Positions 5,884-12,925 of a stretch of 18,825 nucleotides of DNA are shown in pieces. A program made the translations under genes and the position numbers. Position 1 is the stretch's first letter. Each line of letters starts with the position of its first letter. Below the pieces are notes generated by a model. The model was not told the origin of the DNA. It did no database searches and saw nothing but the letters and a program-made list of their open reading frames with translations. The stretch is from Clostridia bacterium (GTDB taxonomy: Bacteria; Bacillota; Clostridia; Oscillospirales; CAG-272), in NCBI GenBank assembly GCA_900769475.1, contig CAAGGQ010000111.1, forward strand, positions 1-18,825, written 5' to 3'.

Positions 5884-6717
5884 ATGCCTACGATTAAGTA
5901 CAAACCTACAACGCCGGCCAGAAGAAACATGACTGTTCCTTCTTTCGAGGAGATCACCAAGTTCTCTCCCGAAAAGAGCCTGATCGTTACTAAGAAGAAG
6001 CACGCTGGCCGTAACAGCTACGGTCGCATCACCGTTCGCCACAGAGGCGGCGGAAACAAAGTCAAGTACAGAATTATTGACTTCAAGCGTCAGAACACCA
6101 ATGCAAATACCGTTGTTGGTATCGAGTACGACCCCAACAGAACCGCGTATATCGCATTGCTGCAGGATACCGAGGGAACCAAGAGCTATATCATCGCTCC
6201 CGAGGGTCTGACCGCTGGTGACGTTGTTTACTCCGGCCCCGATGCTGACATCAAGCCCGGTAACACGCTGCCCATCGCCAACATCCCTGTTGGTACCATC
6301 ATCAACAACATCGAGCTGTACCCCGGTAAGGGCGCTCAGCTGGTTCGCTCCGCAGGCGCTATGGCTCAGCTGGTTTCCAAGGAAGCCAACGGCCTGGCAC
6401 AGGTTCGTCTCCCTTCCGGTGAAGTTCGTTGGATCCGTCTGGATTGCAAGGCTACCATCGGTCAGGTAGGTAACATGGAGCACGACACCGTTAAGGTAGG
6501 TAAGGCAGGTAAGACCCGTCATAAGGGCATTCGTCCTACGGTTCGCGGTTCCGTAATGAACCCCTGCGATCACCCTCACGGTGGTGGTGAAGGACGTTCT
6601 CCCATTGGTCATCCCGGCCCGGTTACTCCTTGGGGTAAGCCTGCTCTGGGTTATAAGACCAGAAACAAGAAGGCACGCACCGATAAGTTCATCGTAAAGC
6701 GTAGAAATGCTAAATAA
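5884..6717 (+). CDS. rplB: Large-subunit ribosomal protein uL2
   Basis: L2 is a primary 23S-binding protein needed for subunit association and peptidyl-transferase assembly. The 277-residue product has the usual length. It shows the N-terminal KYKPTTPARRNMT, the KKKHAGRNSYGRITVRHRGG segment, and near the C-terminus HPHGGGEGRSPIG, which contains the conserved functional histidine. MNPC replaces the common MNPV just before it, a mild substitution. TAGGAGGAAGAG precedes the ATG. rpsS follows after 14 nt. Confidence 0.98.
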   Translation: MPTIKYKPTTPARRNMTVPSFEEITKFSPEKSLIVTKKKHAGRNSYGRITVRHRGGGNKVKYRIIDFKRQNTNANTVVGIEYDPNRTAYIALLQDTEGTKSYIIAPEGLTAGDVVYSGPDADIKPGNTLPIANIPVGTIINNIELYPGKGAQLVRSAGAMAQLVSKEANGLAQVRLPSGEVRWIRLDCKATIGQVGNMEHDTVKVGKAGKTRHKGIRPTVRGSVMNPCDHPHGGGEGRSPIGHPGPVTPWGKPALGYKTRNKKARTDKFIVKRRNAK

Positions 6718-6731
6718 GGAGGGAATATAAA

Positions 6732-7013
6732 ATGAGCAGAAGTCTTAAAAAAGCACCTTTTGTAGAAGAGAAGCTCTTTAATCGTATTTGCGATATGAAC
6801 GCAAAGAACGAGAAGAAGGTTCTGAAGACCTGGTCCAGATCTTCTACGATATTCCCGGAATTTGTCGGTCATACCATCGCTGTTCATGACGGCAAGAAGC
6901 ATGTTCCGGTATATGTAACAGAGGACATGGTTGGTCACAAGCTCGGTGAGTTTGCTCCCACCCGTACGTTCAAGGGTCACGCAGGCTCCAAAACATCCAA
7001 TAACGGTAAATAA
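6732..7013 (+). CDS. rpsS: Small-subunit ribosomal protein uS19
   Basis: S19 binds the 30S head with S13 and contacts the A-site finger bridge. The 93-residue product is a standard length match: SRSLKKAPFV at the N-terminus, KTWSRSSTIFPEFVGHTIAV in the middle, and LGEFAPTRTFKGHAG near the end. A strong TAAGGAGGG site starts at the rplB stop. It is followed by rplV after 22 nt. Confidence 0.98.
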   Translation: MSRSLKKAPFVEEKLFNRICDMNAKNEKKVLKTWSRSSTIFPEFVGHTIAVHDGKKHVPVYVTEDMVGHKLGEFAPTRTFKGHAGSKTSNNGK

Positions 7014-7035
7014 TTGTAAGGGGAGGTAATTCGAA

Positions 7036-7371
7036 ATGGAAGCAAAAGCTTATCTGAAACACGCAAGAATTTCCCCTCGCAAGGTTCAATATGTTCTTGA
7101 CCTCATTCGCGGCAAGGACGTTGCTACCGCTATGGGAATTCTGCAAAACAAGCCCCGCGCTGCTTCTGAGCTGCTGATCAAGCTGCTGAAGAGCGCTGTG
7201 GCAAACGCGGAAAACAATTTCCACATGGATGCTACCAAACTGTACGTTTCTGAATGCTTCGTATGCCCGGGTCCCACGATGAAGAGAATCATGCCCCGTG
7301 CTAAGGGAAGCGCAGATCGCATCCTGAAGAGAACCAGCCACGTTACCATGGCTGTAAAAGAAAGAGACTGA
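7036..7371 (+). CDS. rplV: Large-subunit ribosomal protein uL22
   Basis: L22 contacts all domains of 23S rRNA, and its beta-hairpin lines the exit tunnel opposite L4. The 111-residue product begins with EAKAYLKHARISPRKVQYVL, has the conserved LLKSAVANAENN helix, and ends with the hairpin region (GPTMKRIMPRAKGSADRILK) and SHVTMAVKE. GGGGAGGT precedes the ATG. L4 is enlarged in this genome, but the L22 hairpin looks of normal length. Confidence 0.98.
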   Translation: MEAKAYLKHARISPRKVQYVLDLIRGKDVATAMGILQNKPRAASELLIKLLKSAVANAENNFHMDATKLYVSECFVCPGPTMKRIMPRAKGSADRILKRTSHVTMAVKERD

Positions 7372-7388
7372 GAGGAGGAAACACAAGA

Positions 7389-8168
7389 ATGGGTCAGAAA
7401 GTAAATCCCCACGGCCTTAGAGTGGGCGTGATTAAAAACTGGAATTCCAGATGGTTCGCAAAGGACGAAGTTTTTGGAGACACCCTCGTTTCCGACTACA
7501 ACGTCAGAAAATATTTGAAGAAAGAGCTGTATGATGCAGGTATCTCCAAGATCGAGATTGAGCGCGACGGACACAGAGTTCGCGTGTTCGTAAACTGCGC
7601 TAAGCCCGGTATGGTAATTGGCCGCGGCGGCGTTGAGATCGAGAAGTACAGACAGCAGCTCGAGAAGATGGTTGGCATGCCTGTGGCTCTCAACGTAGTT
7701 GAGATCCGTCAGCCTGACCTGGACGCTCAGCTGGTTGCTGAGAACATTGCAAAGCAGCTCGAGAACCGTGTTGCATTCAGACGTGCAATGAAAATGTCCA
7801 TCCGTAACACCATGAGACTTGGTGCCAAGGGTATTAAGATCAACTGCTCCGGCCGTCTGGCAGGTGCCGAGATCGCTCGTTCCGAGCATTATCATGAGGG
7901 TACTATCCCGCTTCAGACCTTGAGAGCTGATATCGAGTATGGTTTTGCAGAAGCAGACACCACCTACGGTAAGATCGGTATTAAGGTTTGGATCTACAAG
8001 GGCGAGATCCTCAACGAGGTCAACAGACCCAACAACAACCAGCGCCGCAACGATCGCAGAGACAATCGCGGTGACCGCAGAGATAACCGTCGCGGCGATC
8101 GCAGAGATAACCGCAACTTCCGCGGTGAGCGCAGAGAGAGAACTCCCAGAGAAGGAGGCGCGAAGTAA
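7389..8168 (+). CDS. rpsC: Small-subunit ribosomal protein uS3, with a basic repeat tail
   Basis: S3 lies at the mRNA entry tunnel and helps unwind mRNA. The 259-residue product has the KH domain (residues about 38-106, with the VIGRGG loop at 76-81) and the C-terminal S3 domain ending near residue 211 (KVWIYKGEIL). It is about 40 residues longer than typical Bacillota S3. Residues 213-259 are an Arg/Asp/Asn-rich tail with three DRRDNR copies, predicted disordered and highly charged. GAGGAGG precedes the ATG. Its last codons carry the ribosome-binding site of rplP. Confidence 0.98.
   Translation: MGQKVNPHGLRVGVIKNWNSRWFAKDEVFGDTLVSDYNVRKYLKKELYDAGISKIEIERDGHRVRVFVNCAKPGMVIGRGGVEIEKYRQQLEKMVGMPVALNVVEIRQPDLDAQLVAENIAKQLENRVAFRRAMKMSIRNTMRLGAKGIKINCSGRLAGAEIARSEHYHEGTIPLQTLRADIEYGFAEADTTYGKIGIKVWIYKGEILNEVNRPNNNQRRNDRRDNRGDRRDNRRGDRRDNRNFRGERRERTPREGGAK
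8052..8114 (+). repeat. Short in-frame repeats encoding DRRDNR units in rpsC
   Basis: Three imperfect direct copies of a 21-24 bp unit (core GATCGCAGAGAYAAYCG-like) encode D-R-R-D-N-R at residues 222-227, 229-234 and 237-242 of S3, and a degenerate ERRER unit follows. The near-identical nucleotides suggest recent slippage-type expansion. Confidence 0.8.
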
Positions 8169-8170
8169 TC

Positions 8171-8596
8171 ATGTTAATGCCGAAAAGAGTAAAATTCCGT
8201 CGTGTTCAGCGCGGAAGATTGAAGGGTAAGGCATCCCGCGGTACCACCATCAGCAACGGCCAGTATGGCTTGGTTGCTCTGGAGCCCGCTTGGATCACCA
8301 GCAATCAGATCGAGGCAGCCCGTATCGCTATGACCCGTTACATTCGTCGTGGCGGTCAGGTATGGATCAAGATCTTCCCCGATAAGCCGATCACCGAGAA
8401 GCCTGCGGAAACTCGAATGGGTTCCGGTAAGGGTTCTCCCGAGTACTGGGTAGCAGTTGTAAAGCCCGGCAGAATCATGTTCGAGATGGACGGTGTTGCC
8501 GAGGACGTAGCAAGAGAAGCAATGCGTCTTGCGGGACATAAGCTTCCCATCAAAACCAAGTTCATTACCAAAGAAACCGAGAAGAAGGAGGGTTAA
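8171..8596 (+). CDS. rplP: Large-subunit ribosomal protein uL16
   Basis: L16 is a late-assembling protein near the A-site tRNA. The 141-residue product has MPKRVKFRRVQRGRLKG at its start, the conserved RMGSGKGSPEYWVAVVKPGR stretch and LPIKTKF near the end. Two ATGs are possible (8171 and 8177). GGAGG at 8154-8158 is 12 nt from the first and 18 from the second, so I chose the first, giving MLMPKR, a common start for this family. It lies 2 nt after rpsC. Confidence 0.97.
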   Translation: MLMPKRVKFRRVQRGRLKGKASRGTTISNGQYGLVALEPAWITSNQIEAARIAMTRYIRRGGQVWIKIFPDKPITEKPAETRMGSGKGSPEYWVAVVKPGRIMFEMDGVAEDVAREAMRLAGHKLPIKTKFITKETEKKEG

Positions 8597-8598
8597 TC

Positions 8599-8796
8599 AT
8601 GAAAGCAGCAGAACTCAGAACTATGTCTGTGGAAGCTCTTGAGGAGAAGGTAAAAGAACTCAAAGCTGAGCTCTTCAATCTCCGCTTCCAGCATGCAATC
8701 AATCAGCTTGACAACCCTCACAAGATGACCGACGTAAAGCGGGACATCGCTCGTGTGATGACGGTTCTTCAGGAAATGAAGAAAGAGGAGGCATAA
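8599..8796 (+). CDS. rpmC: Large-subunit ribosomal protein uL29
   Basis: L29 is a small helical-hairpin protein at the tunnel exit next to L23. The 65-residue product has the family pattern MKAAELRTMSVEALEEKVKE and the conserved LFNLRFQHA segment, then a second helix ending MKKEEA. GGAGGG lies inside the end of rplP, and the ATG is 2 nt past its stop, so translation is probably coupled. rpsQ follows 3 nt later. Confidence 0.97.
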   Translation: MKAAELRTMSVEALEEKVKELKAELFNLRFQHAINQLDNPHKMTDVKRDIARVMTVLQEMKKEEA

Positions 8797-8799
8797 GTC

Positions 8800-9060
8800 A
8801 TGGCAGAAGAAAGAGCATTGAGAAAAACCAGAGTCGGCCTCGTTGTTAGCGATAAGATGGATAAGACCGTTGTGGTTGCCATCGAGGACAACGTAAAGCA
8901 CCCGATCTATGGTAAGATCGTTAAGAGAACCCTGAAGCTCCACGCACAGGATGATAACAACGAGTGCGGTGTTGGCGATAAGGTAAAGCTTATGGAAACA
9001 AGACCCCTCTCCAAAACCAAGAGATGGCGTGTTGTTGAGATCATTGAGAAGGCAAAATAA
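8800..9060 (+). CDS. rpsQ: Small-subunit ribosomal protein uS17
   Basis: S17 is an OB-fold primary 16S-binding protein. The 86-residue product shows RKTRVGLVVSDKMDKTVVVA, the HPIYGKIVKRT loop and the ETRPLSKTKRWRVVEII C-terminal signature. GAGGAGGC in the end of rpmC is its ribosome-binding site. A 75-nt gap separates it from rplN. Confidence 0.98.
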   Translation: MAEERALRKTRVGLVVSDKMDKTVVVAIEDNVKHPIYGKIVKRTLKLHAQDDNNECGVGDKVKLMETRPLSKTKRWRVVEIIEKAK

Positions 9061-9095
9061 TTCAGCCCAATCAATTTTAGTTCATTCGAATAGTA

Positions 9096-9113
9096 AATAC
9101 GTCGTAGCGTATT
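9096..9113 (+). other. Hairpin in the rpsQ-rplN gap
   Basis: AATACG (9096-9101) pairs with CGTATT (9108-9113) across a 6-nt loop. It sits just upstream of the rplN ribosome-binding site in a 75-nt gap that is AT-richer than its surroundings. No T tract follows and no good promoter was found. The function is unknown. Confidence 0.3.
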
Positions 9114-9135
9114 GAATCAGTAGGAGGAAAAGAAA

Positions 9136-9504
9136 GTGTTACAGCAAGAAAGCTTAATGAAGGTTGCCGATAACACCGGTGCAAAAGAGCTGCTCTGCAT
9201 CAGAGTTCTCGGCGGCACGGGCAGAAGATATGCCAATATCGGTGACGTAGTTGTTTGCGCAGTAAAGAAGGCTGCTCCCGGCGGCGTTGTCAAGAAGGGT
9301 GACGTTGTAAAGGCGGTGGTTGTTAGAACTGTGCATGGCATCAAGAGAGCTGATGGCTCTTATATCAAGTTCGATGAAAACGCAGCAGTAATCATCCGTG
9401 AGGACAAGACTCCTCGTGGAACCCGTATCTTTGGGCCTGTTGCAAGAGAGCTCCGCGATAAGGATTATCTCAAGATCCTGTCCCTGGCTCCCGAAGTACT
9501 TTAA
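9136..9504 (+). CDS. rplN: Large-subunit ribosomal protein uL14
   Basis: L14 lies at the subunit interface and forms inter-subunit bridges; in other bacteria it also binds the silencing factor RsfS. The 122-residue product has exactly the usual length: LQQESLMKVADNTGAKELLC, then KKAAPGGVVKKGDVVKAVVV and GPVARELR near the end. The start codon is GTG, 8 nt after TAGGAGG, and it aligns with the family's normal first residue. It is the only non-ATG start I assign in the array. Confidence 0.97.
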   Translation: MLQQESLMKVADNTGAKELLCIRVLGGTGRRYANIGDVVVCAVKKAAPGGVVKKGDVVKAVVVRTVHGIKRADGSYIKFDENAAVIIREDKTPRGTRIFGPVARELRDKDYLKILSLAPEVL

Positions 9505-9519
9505 TGGAGGTAAATAACA

Positions 9520-9837
9520 ATGGCTAAGATGCACATTAGAAAAGGTGATACCGTTGTTGTTCTCTCCGGAGAAGACAAGAAGGTTCAGGGCGAGGTTATC
9601 GCAGTTTCTCCCGAAGAGGGAAAGGTTATCGTGAAGGGTGTTAACATCATTCACAAGCACGTTAAGCCCCGCAAGCAGGGCGAGACCGGCGGTATTGTTG
9701 ACGCTGAGGGCGCTATCTACGCTTCCAACGTTGCTCTCTACTGCCCCGAATGCAAGAAGGGTGTTCGCGTTGGCCACGAAGTAGTGGACGGCAAGAAGAT
9801 CCGCGTGTGCGCTAAGTGCGGACACAAGTTCAACTAA
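9520..9837 (+). CDS. rplX: Large-subunit ribosomal protein uL24
   Basis: L24 initiates 50S assembly. The 105-residue product has the KOW motif at about residues 5-38 (IRKGDTVVVLSGEDKKVQGE) and the HVKPRKQGETGGIVDAEG segment. The C-terminal part has a complete four-cysteine zinc ribbon (C75, C78, C97, C100) and fits the family C-terminus. TGGAGGT precedes the ATG by normal spacing. Confidence 0.98.
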   Translation: MAKMHIRKGDTVVVLSGEDKKVQGEVIAVSPEEGKVIVKGVNIIHKHVKPRKQGETGGIVDAEGAIYASNVALYCPECKKGVRVGHEVVDGKKIRVCAKCGHKFN

Positions 9838-9851
9838 GGAGGGAAGCAGAC

Positions 9852-10394
9852 ATGGCAAGAATGAGAGATATGTATAAGGCCGAGGTTGCTCCCGCCCTTA
9901 TGAAGAAGTATAACTACAAGAGCGTTATGCAGATCCCCAAGCTGGACAAGATCGTTGTAAACGTTGGTGTTGGCGATGCTAAGGATAATGCAAAGGCTCT
10001 GGATGCAGTTCTTCGCGATCTGGCGATTATTACCGGTCAGAAGGCTGTTCCCACCTACGCAAAGAAGTCGGTTGCTAACTTCAAGCTCCGTCAGGGCATG
10101 AAGATCGGCGCAAAGGTGACTCTGCGCGGTGAGAGAATGTATGAATTCATGGACAGACTGTTCAGCTTCGCGCTGCCTAAGGTTCGTGACTTCAAGGGTA
10201 TCAACCCCAACGCTTTTGACGGCCGCGGCAACTACGCTCTCGGTTTGAAAGAGCAGCTGATCTTCCCCGAAATCGAGTACGATAAGGTTGAGAAGATCCG
10301 CGGTATGGACATCTGCTTTGTTACTACCGCAAACACCGACGAGGAAGCTCGTGAGCTGCTCAAGCTCTTCGGCGCTCCCTTCGCAAAGGCTTGA
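9852..10394 (+). CDS. rplE: Large-subunit ribosomal protein uL5
   Basis: L5 binds 5S rRNA and contacts P-site tRNA. The product from the ATG at 9852 is 180 residues, the usual size, with RMRDMYKAEVAPALMKKYNY, VNVGVGDAKDNAK and the C-terminal GMDICFVTTANTDEEARELL. The frame is open 36 nt further upstream to 9816, but that would overlap rplX. AAGGAGGG (9837-9844) with 7-nt spacing fixes the start at 9852. Confidence 0.98.
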   Translation: MARMRDMYKAEVAPALMKKYNYKSVMQIPKLDKIVVNVGVGDAKDNAKALDAVLRDLAIITGQKAVPTYAKKSVANFKLRQGMKIGAKVTLRGERMYEFMDRLFSFALPKVRDFKGINPNAFDGRGNYALGLKEQLIFPEIEYDKVEKIRGMDICFVTTANTDEEARELLKLFGAPFAKA

Positions 10395-10409
10395 TAGGAG
10401 GTAATAACG

Positions 10410-10595
10410 ATGGCTAAGAAAGCTATGATTAACAAGCAGCAAAAGGTTCAGAAGTATTCCACCAGAGAGTACAACCGCTGCAAGATCTGCGGACGCCCTC
10501 ACGCTTATCTCCGTAAGTTCGGTATCTGCCGTATTTGCTTCCGTAACCTCGCTTACAAGGGCGAGATCCCCGGTGTAAAGAAGGCATCCTGGTAA
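10410..10595 (+). CDS. rpsZ: Small-subunit ribosomal protein uS14, zinc type
   Basis: S14 is a late-assembling 30S head protein. The 61-residue product is the short zinc-binding form, with C24-x2-C27 and C40-x2-C43 and the family tail GEIPGVKKASW. In some Bacillota a second, zinc-free, longer S14 replaces it under zinc starvation; none lies in this window. GGAGGT precedes the ATG. The gene is followed by an unusually wide 180-nt gap with RNA structure. Confidence 0.98.
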   Translation: MAKKAMINKQQKVQKYSTREYNRCKICGRPHAYLRKFGICRICFRNLAYKGEIPGVKKASW

Positions 10596-10616
10596 TTCCA
10601 GATCCCCTAACATCTC

Positions 10617-10738
10617 GGCGTTGCCCGTTAGGGCACGCCAGGATATAAAAATCCCCAACTATCGGCAGGAAATTAAACCGGCCCAAAGCTCTACGGGCAG
10701 TCCGATTTAACCGCCGATACGCCGCCATGAACAATGGC
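10617..10738 (+). ncRNA. Structured RNA element between rpsZ and rpsH
   Basis: The 180-nt gap holds three predicted stems. One is GGCG plus TGCCC (10617-10626, one bulged T) with GGGCA plus CGCC (10631-10639), GTTA loop. The second is a compound stem: 10660-10666 with 10713-10719 (7 bp perfect), 10673-10681 with 10702-10710 (8 of 9 pairs) and 10682-10684 with 10695-10697. The third is 10724-10728 with 10734-10738. The rpsH ribosome-binding site follows. A cis-regulatory mRNA element, for example an S8 autoregulation site, is plausible; I cannot match it to a known class. Confidence 0.5.
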
Positions 10739-10775
10739 AGCAAGAATCATTTACTTGCATAAGGAGGAAAATAAT

Positions 10776-11174
10776 ATGCAAATGTCTGACGTAATTGCCG
10801 ATATGCTCACCAGAATCCGCAATGCAAACAATGCAAAGCACCTCACTGTTGACATTCCGGCATCCAACATGAAGAAGGCAATCGCCGATATCCTCGTTGA
10901 AGAGGGTTATGTAAAGTCCTATCAGGTGATCGACGACGGTAAGCAGGGAACCATCCGCATTACCCTCAAGTACCTGGCAGGCAAGCAGAAGGTTATTCGT
11001 GGCATCCGCCGCGTATCCAAGCCCGGTCTGCGTATCTACGCCGGCTGCGAGGATATGCCCAGAGTTATGAACGGACTCGGCATTGCCATCGTTTCCACAT
11101 CCAAGGGTATCATGACAGGCAAGAAGGCTCAGTCGCTCAATGTTGGCGGTGAAGTCCTCGCGTTTGTATGGTAA
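10776..11174 (+). CDS. rpsH: Small-subunit ribosomal protein uS8
   Basis: S8 is a primary 16S-binding protein and in E. coli represses the spc operon by binding its mRNA. From the ATG at 10776 the product is 132 residues, the normal size: SDVIADMLTRIRNAN, then the conserved GLGIAIVSTSKGIMTGKKAQ and GEVLAFVW end. The frame opens upstream at 10734, but AAGGAGG (10761-10767) with 8-nt spacing and family length support 10776. The upstream gap carries structured RNA. Confidence 0.98.
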   Translation: MQMSDVIADMLTRIRNANNAKHLTVDIPASNMKKAIADILVEEGYVKSYQVIDDGKQGTIRITLKYLAGKQKVIRGIRRVSKPGLRIYAGCEDMPRVMNGLGIAIVSTSKGIMTGKKAQSLNVGGEVLAFVW

Positions 11175-11195
11175 TCGGAACGGAGGTATTGAACA

Positions 11196-11768
11196 ATGTC
11201 TAGAATTGGAAGAATGCCCATCGCGCTTCCCGCAGGCGTAGAATTCAACGTAACTGCCGATAACGTAGTTACCGTTAAGGGTAAGCTGGGCACCCTCACT
11301 GAAAAGTTTAGCCCCCGTATGGCCATTAAGGTTGAAGGAAACGAAGTTATCGTTACCCGTCCTACCGATGAGAAGGAAGACAAGAGCTTGCACGGTCTGA
11401 CCCGCGCACTCCTCTTCAACATGGTAGAGGGCGTTACCAACGGCTACTCCAAGAAGCTGGAGATCGTTGGTGTTGGTTACAAGGTAGTAAAGCAGGGCAA
11501 GACCCTTCAGCTCTACCTCGGCCACTCTCTGATGCCCACCTCCGGTCTTCCCCAGGCAAGATTCTGCATGGAGGAAGAGGATGGCATCACCTTTGATGTT
11601 CCGGATTCCAATACCATCATCGTAAAGGGTATCGACAAGCAGAAGGTTGGTCAGATGGCCGCCGTAATTCGCGGTAAGAGACCGCCTGAACCCTACCACG
11701 GTAAGGGTGTTAAGTATGCTGACGAGTATGTACGCCGTAAGTCCGGTAAGGCCGGTAAGGGCAAATAA
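11196..11768 (+). CDS. rplF: Large-subunit ribosomal protein uL6
   Basis: L6 binds 23S rRNA near the sarcin-ricin loop and factor-binding site. The 190-residue product has two related domains, with SRIGRMPIALPAGV at the start and the C-terminal signature RGKRPPEPYHGKGVKYADE. It is about 10 residues longer than the usual ~180. The extra length falls at about residues 111-129 (SLMPTSGLPQARFCMEEEDG), where typical proteins have a short loop after the LGYSHP-like motif. GGAGGT precedes the ATG. Confidence 0.97.
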   Translation: MSRIGRMPIALPAGVEFNVTADNVVTVKGKLGTLTEKFSPRMAIKVEGNEVIVTRPTDEKEDKSLHGLTRALLFNMVEGVTNGYSKKLEIVGVGYKVVKQGKTLQLYLGHSLMPTSGLPQARFCMEEEDGITFDVPDSNTIIVKGIDKQKVGQMAAVIRGKRPPEPYHGKGVKYADEYVRRKSGKAGKGK

Positions 11769-11786
11769 TGAAAGGAGTGAAGTGAC

Positions 11787-12146
11787 ATGGTATCAAGAAA
11801 AGATGCAAACAAGGCTCGTCTTAAGAGACATAAGAGAGTCAGAGCAAAGATTTCGGGTACTGCTGAGCGTCCCCGTCTGGCTGTATATCGCTCTAATGCG
11901 AATATCAGCGCGCAGATCATTGATGACGTAAAGGGTGTGACCCTGGTAAGCGCTTCCACTTTCGGTAAGAACTTTACCGCAGATGGCGGCAACAAGGCAG
12001 CTGCTCGTGAAATTGGTAAGATGATTGCTGAGAAGGCAATCGCACAGGGAATCTCCGAGGTCGTTTTCGACCGTGGCGGTTATCTGTATCACGGACGTGT
12101 ATCGGAACTGGCTGAAGGCGCTCGCGAGGGCGGCCTGAAGTTCTGA
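11787..12146 (+). CDS. rplR: Large-subunit ribosomal protein uL18
   Basis: L18 delivers 5S rRNA to the large subunit. The 119-residue product has a basic N-terminus, RLKRHKRVRAKISGTAERPR, the RLAVYRSNANISAQIIDD strand and the conserved end DRGGYLYHGRVSELAEGARE. Start is supported by AAAGGAGTGA 9-10 nt upstream. A 59-nt gap with an inverted repeat precedes rpsE. Confidence 0.98.
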   Translation: MVSRKDANKARLKRHKRVRAKISGTAERPRLAVYRSNANISAQIIDDVKGVTLVSASTFGKNFTADGGNKAAAREIGKMIAEKAIAQGISEVVFDRGGYLYHGRVSELAEGAREGGLKF

Positions 12147-12162
12147 TTTTCCGGTTTGTACA

Positions 12163-12191
12163 CTGTTCAACAAACTAACAGTTATTGAACA
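12163..12191 (+). other. Inverted repeat upstream of the rpsE ribosome-binding site
   Basis: TGTTCAA (12164-12170) pairs perfectly with TTGAACA (12185-12191), 14 nt apart, just before GGAGG. An alternative stem, CTGTT (12163-12167) with AACAG (12177-12181), overlaps it, so only one can form. It might tune translation of S5. No T tract follows. Confidence 0.35.
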
Positions 12192-12205
12192 TTTTGGAGG
12201 AAAAA

Positions 12206-12712
12206 ATGGTAGAAAAGTATAATCCCGCTGAGCATGATCTTAAAGAATCGCTCATCGCTCTGAACCGTGTATCCAAGACCGTTAAGGGTGGTCGTATCGC
12301 TCGTTTCGCAGCACTGATGGTTGTTGGTGACGGTGCCGGCCACGTTGGCGTTGGCCTTGGTAAGGCAGCCGAGGTTCCCGAAGCAATCCGCAAGGGTATT
12401 GAGGATGCAAAGAAGAATATGGTTAAGGTATCCCTTAAGGGTACTTCCATTCCCCACGAAGTGATCGGTGTATTCGGCGCCGGCAAGGTTCTTTTGAAGC
12501 CTGCCGCTCCCGGTACCGGTATCATCGCAGGCGGCAAGGTACGTATGGTGCTCGAGGCTGCCGGCATTAAAAACATTCGCGCAAAGTGCCTGCGTTCTAA
12601 TAATCCTACCAACGTTGTTAAGGCAACCATGGAAGGTCTGAAGGCGCTCCGCACTGCTGAGGAAGTTGCAAAGATCCGTGACATCGCGGTTGACCGCGTA
12701 AAGAAAGCTTGA
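12206..12712 (+). CDS. rpsE: Small-subunit ribosomal protein uS5
   Basis: S5 acts in decoding fidelity and lines the mRNA entry tunnel with S3 and S4. From the ATG at 12206 the product is 168 residues. It has the double-stranded-RNA-binding-like N-domain (KTVKGGRIARFAALMVVGDG and GHVGVGLGKAAEVPEAIRKG) and the C-terminal domain with APGTGIIAGG. An in-frame TTG at 12185 exists, but GGAGG (12196-12200) lies between it and the ATG, which fixes the start. Confidence 0.98.
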   Translation: MVEKYNPAEHDLKESLIALNRVSKTVKGGRIARFAALMVVGDGAGHVGVGLGKAAEVPEAIRKGIEDAKKNMVKVSLKGTSIPHEVIGVFGAGKVLLKPAAPGTGIIAGGKVRMVLEAAGIKNIRAKCLRSNNPTNVVKATMEGLKALRTAEEVAKIRDIAVDRVKKA

Positions 12713-12728
12713 TCGGAGGTAAGAAAAG

Positions 12729-12911
12729 ATGAAAAAAGTTACTCTTACAAAATCTCTGATCGGTGCTAAGCCCAATCAAAAGGCAACGGCAAAATCTTTG
12801 GGCCTGAACAAGCTGGGGGACTTCATTGTTCATCAGGACAATGCGGTTCTTGCCGGTAAGGTAAAGGTGATTGCGCACCTCGTTACGGTTGAAACCGTAG
12901 AAAATGCATAA
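12729..12911 (+). CDS. rpmD: Large-subunit ribosomal protein uL30
   Basis: L30 is a small 50S protein of the short bacterial type. The 60-residue product shows KKVTLTKSLIGAKPNQKATA, the conserved LGLNKLGD turn and VIAHLVTVETV near the end. TCGGAGGT lies 10 nt before the ATG, directly after the rpsE stop. rplO follows after 14 nt. Confidence 0.97.
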   Translation: MKKVTLTKSLIGAKPNQKATAKSLGLNKLGDFIVHQDNAVLAGKVKVIAHLVTVETVENA

Positions 12912-12925
12912 GGAGGTAAACGCAG

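Noticed and set aside
8052..8114. Repeats in rpsC considered as a CRISPR-like or mobile repeat.
   Set aside because: Units are adjacent, in frame and encode DRRDNR; there are no spacers or terminal inverted repeats.
10734..10775. Upstream start extending rpsH by 14 codons.
   Set aside because: No ribosome-binding site before it, the segment forms a hairpin, and the ATG at 10776 has AAGGAGG and gives the family length.
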